Assembly (NCBI GenBank): GCA_902764015.1
Contig: CACWUH010000041.1
Location: 1 to 38,590 of the forward strand
DNA length: 38,590 bases
Direction: 5' to 3'
DNA from: an uncultured Methanobrevibacter sp.
Lineage (GTDB): Archaea > Methanobacteriota > Methanobacteria > Methanobacteriales > Methanobacteriaceae
In this document: piece after piece, positions 16,650 to 26,202 of the stretch
Layout of the letters: the number at the start of each line of letters is the position of its first letter
Position numbering within the stretch: position 1 is the stretch's first letter
Made by a program: the position numbers and the translations under genes
Notes under the pieces: generated by a model
The model's database searches: none
The model's input: only the letters and a program-made list of their open reading frames with translations
What the model was told of the DNA's origin: nothing

Positions 16650-17263
16650 CCATGGTGTTGAATCCGGATTTGAGACCTGAAAAGAGGAATTTTGAGGAAG
16701 TGACAAACATTCTTTTCGGAGGCAGTGACAATGCAATTTTCTATAAGGTCATATTGGCATTTGTCTTTAAGGAATTCGGATCCTTTGAAGTGAGACGGGA
16801 CATTGAAATTCCAAGAAAAGATGATAATGGTGTGGCACTGTCATTTGATGATGGAAGGATTGCTTATTTCAAAATACAATCAGAGCAATTAAGCGATGAG
16901 GAATATGAATCAATGCTGGATGTCTGCTACTTTCTCCAAGACAGGTTTGGCGGTTCAATCGATGCATATGTCCTGTGCCGTCCTGAAATTAAAATAAGGC
17001 CATATGGGGGCATTGTGGGCGATGACGTTACCTTGAGGTTAACGGGTCTCAATAACTATGATGGAGATGAAATCCTTGATGAATTGGAAACCAAACGCAG
17101 AAACAAGGAAAGATTCACCTTCCAGGATTGCATCCATCACATTCTTCTTCCATACATGGGTTATAGGGATAGGGATGTGTTCTTGCCTAAATATCAGCAT
17201 TATATGATGGAGACTATGTTCGACAATGCTGAACAACATGGAATTGAAGTCTTTCGACTTTAA
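16646..17263 (+). CDS. Tandem paralogue family, member 3 (unknown)
   Basis: 205 residues. Overlaps member 2 by ATGA (16646-16649), a sign of translational coupling. Met 16652 is another possible start, nearer to GGGGGA. Shared blocks: FEVRRDIEIPRKDDNGVALSF, GRIAYFKIQSEQLSDEE, SIDAYVLCRPEIKIRP, DEILDELETKRRNKERFT, HHILLPYMGYRDRDVF. The order acidic strand / GV-L-F / YFKIQ could recall PD-(D/E)xK folds, but the catalytic set is not clear, so no nuclease is claimed. Confidence 0.75.
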   Translation: MTMVLNPDLRPEKRNFEEVTNILFGGSDNAIFYKVILAFVFKEFGSFEVRRDIEIPRKDDNGVALSFDDGRIAYFKIQSEQLSDEEYESMLDVCYFLQDRFGGSIDAYVLCRPEIKIRPYGGIVGDDVTLRLTGLNNYDGDEILDELETKRRNKERFTFQDCIHHILLPYMGYRDRDVFLPKYQHYMMETMFDNAEQHGIEVFRL

Positions 17264-17288
17264 TTTCACTTTTTAGGTGGTGTTTTTG

Positions 17289-17801
17289 ATGAATGAGAAA
17301 AATAGGAGAATAATATTACTGGAATTGGCTTTGCATAGGTATGATGAGGAAGTAGAAAGAAATAAAGCCACTGATAATAAAAATAAGTCAATGGTAGCAT
17401 TTTTAGCAGTAATGTTGACAATTCAATCTACAATTCTCATTCGATTGATTGAATTCAATGGATTTATCAGAAGTGATGAAATGAATTTCTTGGTGATGTT
17501 GTTCATTATTTCATTTGTTTTTAATTTGTTTTCATTATTATGTTACCTTTCAACTTTGAGATATCTAAACATGCTCAAATCATCTCCTAAAATTGATAAT
17601 CTTGTATATTTTGGGATTAATAAAACTCCTTTTGAAAATATAATTGAGAATACAATTGTAAGTTTAAATAAATCTGTAAAAGAGAACAAAAGTATATTAA
17701 AAGAGAAAAGCGCTAAAGAAAATTATGGGATTATATTTTTAAGGTTGGGATTAATTGCTACAACAATATTTATAATGTTGTTTGTATTAATATTATTATA
17801 A
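17289..17801 (+). CDS. Three-helix membrane protein (unknown)
   Basis: 170 residues. An N-terminal amphipathic charged helix (to about 33, LELALHRYDEEVERNKATDN) is followed by membrane helices at about 34-55, 66-88 and 147-169, with a 60-residue charged cytoplasmic-type loop between the last two. The frame opens at GTG 17277, but AGGTGGTG is placed for the ATG at 17289. The layout resembles small membrane effectors seen beside nucleotide-signalling defence genes; no sensor or cyclase gene lies nearby, so this is only a shape resemblance. It follows member 3 of the paralogue run by 25 bases and is much AT-richer. Confidence 0.7.
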   Translation: MNEKNRRIILLELALHRYDEEVERNKATDNKNKSMVAFLAVMLTIQSTILIRLIEFNGFIRSDEMNFLVMLFIISFVFNLFSLLCYLSTLRYLNMLKSSPKIDNLVYFGINKTPFENIIENTIVSLNKSVKENKSILKEKSAKENYGIIFLRLGLIATTIFIMLFVLILL

Positions 17802-17812
17802 GGTTTGTTAAA

Positions 17813-17959
17813 ATGTCTAATGAAGAAAAAAAGAATGATCCTTTGAATGTTTCTAAAGGTTGGTTTTCAGAACCGAATATAGAATTTGTTATAGAACCTG
17901 ATGAAGAGGAAAAGGGAATTCTTGAAAGAATTAAGTATTTTTTTACATTATTTTTCTAA
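17813..17959 (+). CDS. 48-residue acidic protein (unknown)
   Basis: ATG at 17813, 11 bases after the membrane-protein stop, with AAGGTTTG as ribosome site; TAA at 17957-17959. Residues 1-36 are acidic and polar (EEKKNDP, EPDEEEKG), and the end is hydrophobic (IKYFFTLFF), which could dock to the membrane. It is probably co-transcribed with the membrane protein at 17289. No family is recognised. Confidence 0.5.
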   Translation: MSNEEKKNDPLNVSKGWFSEPNIEFVIEPDEEEKGILERIKYFFTLFF

Positions 17960-17973
17960 TTTTTTCTAAAAAT

Positions 17974-18106
17974 ATAACAATGTTTATATACTAAGATAAC
18001 ATATGTTATATTATATAACATCAGTTATAACTATTTTTTTAGGTTTACCAAAACATTTATATATAAAAAATAACTATTGTTATATAGTGAATATAACACG
18101 TGATAT
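17974..18106 (+). promoter_or_regulatory. metY promoter with five ATAAC-N4-GTTAT boxes
   Basis: Perfect boxes at 17996-18009 (N4 = ATAT), 18015-18028 (ATCA) and 18070-18083 (TATT). One-mismatch boxes lie at 17974-17987 (AATG, TTTAT arm) and 18093-18106 (ACGT, GATAT arm). The TATA element TTTATATATA is near 18057-18066, so the last two boxes surround the expected start site, a repressor layout. This is the whole 17960-18142 intergenic region apart from the AAGGTGAT ribosome site. Confidence 0.75.
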
Positions 18107-18136
18107 ATTTTACTGAATTCTAATTTAAAAAGGTGA

Positions 18137-19377
<1,241 letters not shown>

Positions 19378-19380
<3 letters not shown>

Positions 19381-19400
19381 GCAAAGTAACCATTTGCTCA
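19378..19400 (+). terminator. Hairpin at the metY stop
   Basis: Perfect 8-bp arms TGAGCAAA 19378-19385 and TTTGCTCA 19393-19400 with a 7-base loop; the first arm starts with the metY TGA. No strong T-run follows. It may end metY transcription. The nifS TATA element (ATATATATG, about 19410) is just downstream. Confidence 0.45.
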
Positions 19401-19461
19401 CTTAAAACATATATATGATTAAAATTTACTTATAACAAAAGACAATTGGGAGAGATAAAGA

Positions 19462-20670
19462 ATGTATTTGGATAACTCAGCAACTACTCAAGTCAGTGAG
19501 GAAGTTTTTGAAGAGATGAAACCGTATTTCACCGAAGAGTTTGGAAACCCTTCAACTCTTTATAAAATCGGTCGTGAATCTAAAAAGGCATTGAATCAGG
19601 CTCGCCAAAGGGTGGCTGATGCAATCAATGCAAAACCGGAAGAGATAATCTTTACAGGCGGAGGATCAGAATCAGATAATCTTGCCATAAAGGGAATCGC
19701 ATTCAAGTTCCTCAACCAGGGCAAGCATATTATCACTACGGAATTCGAGCACCCTGCAGTGAAGGAAACATTGAAATTTCTGGAATCCCTTGATTTCAAG
19801 GTTACATACCTGCCGGTATATGAAAACGGAATCATCAAGGTCGAAGATGTAAAAGAGGCAATTACCGACGATACAATATTGATTACCATAATGCACGGTA
19901 ACAATGAAATAGGTACGGTTCAGCCTATTGAAGAGATTGGCCAAATCGCACATGAAAAGGGAATCACATTCCACACCGATGCGGTTCAGACCTTCGGAAA
20001 GATTGAAGTGGATGTTGAGAAACTGAACGTTAATATGCTTTCTTTGTCTTCCCATAAAATCAATGGTCCGAAAGGTGTCGGAGCATTGTACATCAAGAAG
20101 GGAACCCGCGTGGTGCCTTTGATTCATGGCGGAGGTCAGGAAAGAGGCATCAGGGCAGGTACCGAGAATGTTGCCGGAATTGTTGGATTCGGAAAGGCCT
20201 GCGAGCTTGCAAGCCAGCAACTGGATGAGCATTATGAAAAGCTCTCCGCAATCAGGGATGAGCTGATTGAAAAGGTCCTCTCCACAATTCCTGAATCATA
20301 TGTGAACGGTGATATGGAGCAGAGGCTTCCAAATCTTGTGAACTTCAGATTCAAGGCAATAGAAGGCGAATCATTGATTCTTCTTCTGGATGCCAAAGGC
20401 TATCAGGCTTCAACCGGTTCGGCATGTTCCTCCAACAAGTTGGAGGCTTCACCTGTGCTGACTGCACTAGGTTTGGACCCGGTTGACGTTCATGGATCTT
20501 TAAGAATATCTCTGGCACCGGAAAGCGATGCATTTGATGTTGATGAATTTGTAAGAACCGTTTCAGATGCGGTTTCAAGATTAAGGGAAATGTCTCCTTT
20601 ATGGAATCAGGAATTGGATTATGATGGCGTAATGTGTACAAAACACGGCGATGACTGTAGGATGTGTTAA
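19462..20670 (+). CDS. nifS: Cysteine desulfurase (NifS/IscS)
   Basis: PLP enzyme that takes sulfur from cysteine as persulfide for Fe-S assembly. 402 residues. MYLDNSATTQ start, GGGSESDNLAIKG, HTDAVQTFGK, PLP Lys199 in SSHKINGPKG, and the persulfide Cys322 in STGSACSSNK. The C-terminus adds a Cys-rich tail with MCTKHGDDCRMC. GGGAGAG precedes the ATG. The iscU gene starts 2 bases after its stop, so enzyme and scaffold are made together. Confidence 0.96.
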   Translation: MYLDNSATTQVSEEVFEEMKPYFTEEFGNPSTLYKIGRESKKALNQARQRVADAINAKPEEIIFTGGGSESDNLAIKGIAFKFLNQGKHIITTEFEHPAVKETLKFLESLDFKVTYLPVYENGIIKVEDVKEAITDDTILITIMHGNNEIGTVQPIEEIGQIAHEKGITFHTDAVQTFGKIEVDVEKLNVNMLSLSSHKINGPKGVGALYIKKGTRVVPLIHGGGQERGIRAGTENVAGIVGFGKACELASQQLDEHYEKLSAIRDELIEKVLSTIPESYVNGDMEQRLPNLVNFRFKAIEGESLILLLDAKGYQASTGSACSSNKLEASPVLTALGLDPVDVHGSLRISLAPESDAFDVDEFVRTVSDAVSRLREMSPLWNQELDYDGVMCTKHGDDCRMC

Positions 20671-20672
20671 TT

Positions 20673-21047
20673 ATGGATTATTCAGAAAAAGTTATGGATC
20701 ACTTTGCAAACCCAAGAAACTGCAGAAAGATGGAAGATGCCAATGGTGTTGGTACCGTCGGAAACCCTACCTGTGGGGATTTGATGACAATCTACATTAA
20801 GGTCAATGATGATGATGTAATTGAAGACATCTCATTTCAGACATTCGGATGCGGAGCCGCCATTGCAACAAGCAGCATGATTACTGAAATAGCTGTTGGA
20901 AAGACAATAGATGAGGCCTTGCAGATATCCAGAAATGATGTGGCAGATGAGCTGGATGGTCTTCCACCGATAAAGATGCACTGCTCAAACCTTGCCGCCG
21001 ATGGGCTTCAGGCTGCAATTGAAAACTATAAAGAAAACAATCAATAA
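20673..21047 (+). CDS. iscU: Fe-S cluster scaffold (IscU/NifU N-terminal type)
   Basis: Receives sulfur from NifS and builds Fe-S clusters. 124 residues with the three ligand Cys: Cys34 in NPTCGD (Asp36 follows), Cys60 in FGCGAAIATSS, and Cys104 in MHCSNLAADGL. A GTG at 20664 is in frame but inside nifS; ATG 20673 gives the standard start MDYSEKVMDHFANPRN. The LPPVK chaperone-recognition motif of bacterial IscU appears as LPPIK (97-101). Confidence 0.95.
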   Translation: MDYSEKVMDHFANPRNCRKMEDANGVGTVGNPTCGDLMTIYIKVNDDDVIEDISFQTFGCGAAIATSSMITEIAVGKTIDEALQISRNDVADELDGLPPIKMHCSNLAADGLQAAIENYKENNQ

Positions 21048-21101
21048 TAATAAATACTTTAAGAAATATAATAACATTATCTATTAAAGGAGATGTTTTA
21101 T

Positions 21102-21467
21102 ATGGCAAAAATATTAAAATGTGACGATTGCGGAAGCATCATTAAAGTTTTAGTCGAAGGCGATGAAAAAGCATGTTCAGAACACATGTTTGAATTCCCT
21201 GTACAGACCGAAGGTGAAAAGGCACCTAAACACAAACCTGTTGTCGAAATCGACGGCGATAAGGTGACCGTTAAGGTCGGCGAAGCAGCTCATCCAATGG
21301 ATGACGACCACTACATCCAATTCGTATTGATTAATACTGGATGTGAAAAATATATCAAGGAATTCAAACCTGGAGACGTTGCAGAAGCTACCTTCACAGT
21401 AAACTCAACTGATGATTTGGTTGCATATGCATTCTGTAACCTGCACGGACTCTGGTCCAGCGAATAA
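21102..21467 (+). CDS. Superoxide reductase (desulfoferrodoxin-like), variant ligands
   Basis: Reduces superoxide to peroxide at a mononuclear iron. 121 residues. The active-site iron ligands are visible: His44 in PKHKP, His64 in AAHPM, His70 in DDHY, and Cys112/His115 in FCNLHG. The usual Glu of the EKHxP motif is Pro42. The N-terminal desulforedoxin part has only three Cys (7, 10, 25; the usual CC pair is CS), so its rubredoxin-like centre may be absent or different. GGAG lies 9 bases before ATG 21102; an ATG at 21093 overlaps that site. It follows iscU, which suits oxygen protection of Fe-S assembly. Confidence 0.92.
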   Translation: MAKILKCDDCGSIIKVLVEGDEKACSEHMFEFPVQTEGEKAPKHKPVVEIDGDKVTVKVGEAAHPMDDDHYIQFVLINTGCEKYIKEFKPGDVAEATFTVNSTDDLVAYAFCNLHGLWSSE

Positions 21468-21498
21468 GTTTAAAAGTTATTTTTAAACTTCCTTTTTT
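21466..21498 (+). terminator. Intrinsic-type terminator after superoxide reductase
   Basis: Perfect 10-bp arms AAGTTTAAAA 21466-21475 and TTTTAAACTT 21481-21490 with loop GTTAT, then CC and a run of T. The first arm overlaps the stop codon. Confidence 0.75.
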
Positions 21499-21549
21499 TC
21501 TTTTATTTTATAAAAAATTTTAATAATATCTTCTTATATACTTTATATT

Positions 21550-22050
21550 GTGTTTAGATATATCAAATTAATAATTTTTATTGTAGTTTTGCTTTTCATA
21601 TCCGTATCTGTTGTTTATCTTGACAGTTCGATGGATAATATCAATGAATCGATGCCTGAAGTCAGTGATAGCATTGTTCAGGGGGATAAGGATTACAATG
21701 AATCCGTTGAATTATTGAATACCAGATATTTTGACCAGTCAAGGGAAAAGGCCAAATCTGCGGAAGACAATTATAACGATAGTTTGCATACTCTGCAAAA
21801 TATCAAAGACAAATACAATAAAGACTTAAATGAAGTTCACAGAGACTACATTGACACAACCATCAACGAATTGGAACTCAAATTGCAAGCGGTTGACAAT
21901 CTGAAAGAAGCGATAGATTATCTGGAATCATATGACAATTATACCGGATCGGCTTATGGAAGCGATGCAAATGAGATAATGTATGATGCAGTGAACTATC
22001 AGAATGAAAGAAATGAGATTGTCCAAAATAATACAGAATTATTTAATTAG
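21550..22050 (+). CDS. Membrane-anchored coiled-coil protein (unknown)
   Basis: 166 residues. One N-terminal membrane helix (about 4-25, IIFIVVLLFISVSVVYL) followed by a charged, helix-forming extracellular-type region with heptad-like spacing (about 40-125), and an Asn-rich end. Several N-x-S/T sites are present (NES, NDS, NYT, NNT), suitable for N-glycosylation outside the cell. The start is GTG 21550. It precedes the DHH gene by 12 bases and probably begins that operon. No family is recognised. Confidence 0.7.
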   Translation: MFRYIKLIIFIVVLLFISVSVVYLDSSMDNINESMPEVSDSIVQGDKDYNESVELLNTRYFDQSREKAKSAEDNYNDSLHTLQNIKDKYNKDLNEVHRDYIDTTINELELKLQAVDNLKEAIDYLESYDNYTGSAYGSDANEIMYDAVNYQNERNEIVQNNTELFN

Positions 22051-22062
22051 ACAGGTGTTTAG

Positions 22063-24327
22063 ATGAAGACAAAATGTCCGAAGTGTAAGGGAATAGGTTC
22101 AGTTGTAGTGGACTATAAGGAATGTGATGCCTGCGGAGGAACAGGTTTTGAAGATGATGCTTTTGATATAGGAAGTCATTTCAAAGGAATAAACAGCAAG
22201 GCGCGCGACAAGTTTGACCTTGGAGGAGAGGAAGACATTCCATGTGAGGCGTGCAATGGAAAGGGACAGGTGGAAGTCTATGAAGAGTGTCCTCATTGTC
22301 ATGGAACCGGTCAGATTAATGTTTGCAGAGACTGTGGGAAAATACTGGATGAAAAATATGACTTATGCCATGAATGTGGCGAAAAAAGAAAGGCTGAGAA
22401 AATGAAGCATGATGAATATGAAGCTAGAAGAAAACAGGCTCGTGATGTATATGTTCTTGATTCAATATGCACCATGAAGGATATTGACCGGGACAAATTA
22501 TACAAGGGAACAATTACAAGAATAGAAAGATACGGAGCTTTTGTTTCCCTAAACAATAATGTTTGGGGACTCATGAGGGGTGATGTGTCTGAATATAATG
22601 TTGGTGATGAGATAATCGTATTTGTAACATCAATCAAGTCAAGAGAAGGCAAAATCGACTTTTCGCCGGCTTATGTTGAAGCGTATAATCTTAAAAGGTT
22701 AACCAAATCAATTCCAAGAACCCTCATTTCCCAATTGGATGAAAATAAGGGCAAGATTGTCAGGATTGATGGTGAAGTCCAGCAGATCCAACAGACTTCC
22801 GGCCCAACAATATTTATAATCAGTGACGAAAGCGGCACAACAGAAATTGCCGCATTTGATAAGGCAGGTGAGAGGTCCTATCCTGAAATCGAGTTGAATG
22901 ATGCGGTTCAGGTCATAGGGGAGGTAAACGAGCACGGCGGAAAAACCCAAATCGAGTCATCTTCAATGATTAAGCTCGATGAGGAAAGCACGCGCCAGCT
23001 GCACAGGCTGATTGATGATGCTTTAAACCGTAAGGCCAGACCGCAAGATGTCGAGTTTCTGGTGAAAAGTGATGTCTTAAACAGGCTCAGGCCAAAGATG
23101 TATGAAGCTGCTCAAAAAATCAGAAGGGCGATACTTGATGGAAGAACAATACTTCTCAGACACCATAATGATGCAGACGGTATTGTTTCAGGAGTTGCAA
23201 TGGAAAAGGCCATTGTTCCACTGATAAGAGAAACAAATCCGAGCAATGATTCCGAATACTACTATTTCAAGAGGTCACCTAGTAAGGCACCATTCTATGA
23301 GCTCGAAGATGTCGTTAAGGATTTGTCATTTGCCCTGGAAGACCAGGAAAGGCATGGCCAGAAATTGCCTTTGATTGTTCTTTTGGACAACGGTTCAACC
23401 GAAGAGGATATCGTGGCTTTGATGCAGGCAAAAATCTATGACATTGAGGTTGTCGTAATAGACCATCACTCCCCTGGGGAATTGCTTACGGTTGATGAGC
23501 GTGACGGGGAAATCTATGGAGCCACGGTGGCGGTAGACGAATATGTCGATACTCATGTGAACCCATATCTTGTCGGAGGGGATTCCCAATTGACTGCGGG
23601 ATGCCTTGCAACGGAAGTGGCTCATATCATAAATCCTGATGTCGAAGAATTAATCAAGCATTTGCCGGCTATCGCATCATTGGGGGACCGTGCCGAATGC
23701 GGTGAAACTTATCAATACTTGAAACTCGCCGCCCAGAAGGGATTCAGTCAGGAACACCTTTCAAAAGTTGCCGAATGTGTTGATTTTGAAGCATATTTCT
23801 TAAGGTTCATGAACGGAAGAGGAATAATGGATACTATTCTTGCGGTCGATAATGTTGACAAGCACAGGAAAATGATAGATGCGCTGTATAAGGAATATCA
23901 AAAAAGAATTGACACCCAACTGAGAGCTGCACTTCCAAACATTAAAAGGACCCAGCTTGAAAATGGAATCTACTTCAATCTGCTTGATGTCGAAAAATTC
24001 GCACACAAGTTCACATTCCCTGCACCCGGAAAAACCTGCGGATTTGTACATGACCACGTCATAAAAGAACTTGGCGAGGATAAGCCAATAGTGACATTAG
24101 GCCATGGCCCTGATTTTGGAGTATTCAGAGCAACAGATGCAGTGAATGAGCTGTATGGATTCAATGTAAATGAAATTGTAGCTAAAATGATAGAGAAGGT
24201 TCCTCAGGCAGGCGTGGATGGCGGAGGCCATGAATGTGCAGGTTCAATCAAATATATTGAAGGCCTTGGTCAAGAGGTATTATATAAGGTCGTAGAGGAA
24301 ATACAGTCATTGTCTAGAAAAGGATGA
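22063..24327 (+). CDS. DHH-family phosphoesterase/nuclease with DnaJ-type zinc finger and S1 domain
   Basis: 754 residues. Order: DnaJ-like CxxCxGxG repeats (CPKCKGIG, CDACGGTG, CEACNGKG, CPHCHGTG) and a zinc ribbon (CRDCG...CHECG) in 1-110; S1 RNA-binding domain at about 140-210 (LYKGTITRIERYGAFVSL); OB-fold at about 225-310; RecJ-like DHH domain from about 350 with RHHNDADG, LLDNGS, VIDHHSPG, ASLGDRAE; and the DHHA1 motif GGGHECAGS at the end. It is likely a manganese-dependent nuclease or phosphoesterase acting on nucleic acid, as in archaeal RecJ-like proteins; the substrate is not known. AGGTG precedes the ATG. Confidence 0.93.
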   Translation: MKTKCPKCKGIGSVVVDYKECDACGGTGFEDDAFDIGSHFKGINSKARDKFDLGGEEDIPCEACNGKGQVEVYEECPHCHGTGQINVCRDCGKILDEKYDLCHECGEKRKAEKMKHDEYEARRKQARDVYVLDSICTMKDIDRDKLYKGTITRIERYGAFVSLNNNVWGLMRGDVSEYNVGDEIIVFVTSIKSREGKIDFSPAYVEAYNLKRLTKSIPRTLISQLDENKGKIVRIDGEVQQIQQTSGPTIFIISDESGTTEIAAFDKAGERSYPEIELNDAVQVIGEVNEHGGKTQIESSSMIKLDEESTRQLHRLIDDALNRKARPQDVEFLVKSDVLNRLRPKMYEAAQKIRRAILDGRTILLRHHNDADGIVSGVAMEKAIVPLIRETNPSNDSEYYYFKRSPSKAPFYELEDVVKDLSFALEDQERHGQKLPLIVLLDNGSTEEDIVALMQAKIYDIEVVVIDHHSPGELLTVDERDGEIYGATVAVDEYVDTHVNPYLVGGDSQLTAGCLATEVAHIINPDVEELIKHLPAIASLGDRAECGETYQYLKLAAQKGFSQEHLSKVAECVDFEAYFLRFMNGRGIMDTILAVDNVDKHRKMIDALYKEYQKRIDTQLRAALPNIKRTQLENGIYFNLLDVEKFAHKFTFPAPGKTCGFVHDHVIKELGEDKPIVTLGHGPDFGVFRATDAVNELYGFNVNEIVAKMIEKVPQAGVDGGGHECAGSIKYIEGLGQEVLYKVVEEIQSLSRKG

Positions 24328-24330
24328 AAA

Positions 24331-25215
24331 ATGGTTTCACAGAATTATTGCAGGATATGTGGCCATAGGATACTGCCGGATGAACCCTATTGTAATGGCT
24401 GCGGAAATAAGACAGGTTATGATGCAAAAAATACAAATCATATTTTAATCCCTCCCATTCACAATATCGGTTTTTTTAATTTTCAGATAGACTTTTCGCC
24501 ATACATTATCACTAAAAACGATTTCAAATATGAAATTTGCTCTTGCGGGTATCTAAATGACATTGACAATGACTACTGTTATATGTGCGGAGCTAAGAGA
24601 TCACAGAGCAAAATTTCAAGAATTTTTAAGGGAAACACCATACCCAAATTTTCAGTTGACAACGTTTTATGCGAATGCGGAGCCATCAACTCAAAGGAAA
24701 ACGTGTTCTGTGAGATGTGTGGAAAGCAACTGAAGGAAGAGGAATTCAAGTCAAATGACAATTACAGCAATTTTAATTTGGAGTTCACCGATTCAATATT
24801 TTGCTTTTGCGGTGAGGAGAATGAAAAGTTCTCAAAGTTCTGCCGCAATTGCGGACTGCCGTTAATCAATTATGGAAATTTGGGCGAGATTGCGATATTG
24901 TGCACCTGTTCCACTTTAAATGAAATCACTTCTGATTTCTGCATTGAATGCGGCAATACTCTAAAAAAGGAGGATATTAAAACAGTCTGTATTTGCGGGC
25001 ATGAAAATCAAAGGCATCTGAAGTTTTGCGAAAACTGTGACAGGCCATTGAATCCTCAGAGAAATGTAAAGACAAGACTTGTATGTTCCTGTGGAGAGAT
25101 TTTAGCTTGGAATACAGAATTCTGTCCAAATTGCGGTAAAAATATTAAAAGAAGAATAATTCAAAAGAATTCAATCAATTCGACAGTTAAAAGTCTTAAG
25201 GGCATGTTTAGGTAG
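24331..25215 (+). CDS. Protein with seven tandem zinc ribbons
   Basis: 294 residues made largely of seven Cys4 modules, each starting CxC or CxxC and ending CxxC 10-15 residues later (CRICG...CNGCG, CSCGY...CYMCG, CECGA...CEMCG, CFCGE...CRNCG, CTCST...CIECG, CICGH...CENCD, CSCGE...CPNCG). Five of the first halves are CxCG. No catalytic domain is seen. It starts 3 bases after the DHH stop and ends 2 bases before the next zinc-ribbon gene, so all three are made together. A scaffold or adaptor role is inference. Confidence 0.85.
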   Translation: MVSQNYCRICGHRILPDEPYCNGCGNKTGYDAKNTNHILIPPIHNIGFFNFQIDFSPYIITKNDFKYEICSCGYLNDIDNDYCYMCGAKRSQSKISRIFKGNTIPKFSVDNVLCECGAINSKENVFCEMCGKQLKEEEFKSNDNYSNFNLEFTDSIFCFCGEENEKFSKFCRNCGLPLINYGNLGEIAILCTCSTLNEITSDFCIECGNTLKKEDIKTVCICGHENQRHLKFCENCDRPLNPQRNVKTRLVCSCGEILAWNTEFCPNCGKNIKRRIIQKNSINSTVKSLKGMFR

Positions 25216-25217
25216 GG

Positions 25218-26201
25218 ATGAATGTGAAGGCATGTTATATTTGCGGAACTCTAAATCTTAAGGAAAATAACTATTGCACCCATTGCGGCAATAAGTTGAT
25301 ATTGGAGCATATTTGTCCTGTTTGCGGTGAAAGCAATTCCGATTTTGCCACATATTGTGTTAACTGTGGAAATCAGATTAATCCGATAAGCATTGAGGAT
25401 TTTGAAACATTGTTCTCCGAATTTAACCAGAACCTGCTTGCGAATGCCAAAATCACTAATGAGGAATATAATCAGATATTGTCCAACATCTTCATTAGGG
25501 CGGATTATTTTGATGTTTGGGGAGATACGATAAAAAATAAGATTTTGAACCTGGCAGGTATTTTCGCTGAATGCAAACCCAAGGCAAGGGGATATGAGAG
25601 GGGTTATATATTTTTGGGCAATGGAATTTATTATGATGATAGGTTGGAGGATTCAGTTCAGATTGCTACAATCATACATGAATTGGGTCATTTTTTCCTG
25701 TTTGAAATCATTGAAAGTTTGCTGTGCAATATATTTAAGGTCAATTCATCTTCCACTCTCCAGAGTTTTGTGTGGTATTTCCTGACTCTTCCAGAATTCA
25801 AGATTATGAATGAATACTGTGCACATACCGTTGAGGGAAGGTTCATTCCATATGGCCATCAGAATTACGGGTCGTTCAATGCATTGGTCGAAAGCTTTGG
25901 GGTTGATGACAAGTCACTGGACAGCATGATAATTTTGGGCAACTCATTTGCCAATGAAATAATAGTTTATTTGGAAAAATATATTGATGAAGGGCTAAGG
26001 AATGAAATAAAGCTGCAATATAAAAAGGATTTGATTCAGCCCACTTATGAATCGATTTTTAAGGAAACAAATAATTGTTTGCCATTGGATATAAAAAATA
26101 GTGTTTTGTTGAAAATGTTATATGATGTTTTAAAAGAAGTTTCGGACAGTGAAGACATATCTGAATTAGAAAGTATAAAAGAAAGTATAGAATTAGGTTA
26201 G
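25218..26201 (+). CDS. Zinc-ribbon protein with HExxH metallopeptidase-like motif
   Basis: 327 residues. Two zinc ribbons at the N-terminus (CYICG...CTHCG, CPVCG...CVNCG, to residue 50) and then a helical domain with HELGH at 154-158 in IATIIHELGHFFLF, typical of zinc peptidases. A later NEYCAHTVEG could give the third ligand (Glu). No signal peptide or membrane helix is clear, so it may act in the cytoplasm, perhaps on a neighbour product. Peptidase activity is inferred from the motif alone. Last gene of the 21550-26201 operon; its stop is 1 base from the convergent regulator gene. Confidence 0.8.
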   Translation: MNVKACYICGTLNLKENNYCTHCGNKLILEHICPVCGESNSDFATYCVNCGNQINPISIEDFETLFSEFNQNLLANAKITNEEYNQILSNIFIRADYFDVWGDTIKNKILNLAGIFAECKPKARGYERGYIFLGNGIYYDDRLEDSVQIATIIHELGHFFLFEIIESLLCNIFKVNSSSTLQSFVWYFLTLPEFKIMNEYCAHTVEGRFIPYGHQNYGSFNALVESFGVDDKSLDSMIILGNSFANEIIVYLEKYIDEGLRNEIKLQYKKDLIQPTYESIFKETNNCLPLDIKNSVLLKMLYDVLKEVSDSEDISELESIKESIELG

Positions 26202-26202
26202 A

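Noticed and set aside
15398-17263. Rpn/PD-(D/E)xK nuclease assignment for the three paralogues
   Set aside because: A YFKIQ-like strand is present, but a consistent Asp...(E/Q)xK set is not.
17289-17959. Firm call of a CBASS/Pycsar-type defence system
   Set aside because: Only a membrane-protein shape is seen; no cyclase or sensor gene is adjacent.
21063-21101. ATAAC-N4-GTTAT box before superoxide reductase
   Set aside because: ATAAC-ATTA-TCTAT has two mismatches in one arm; too weak in AT-rich DNA.
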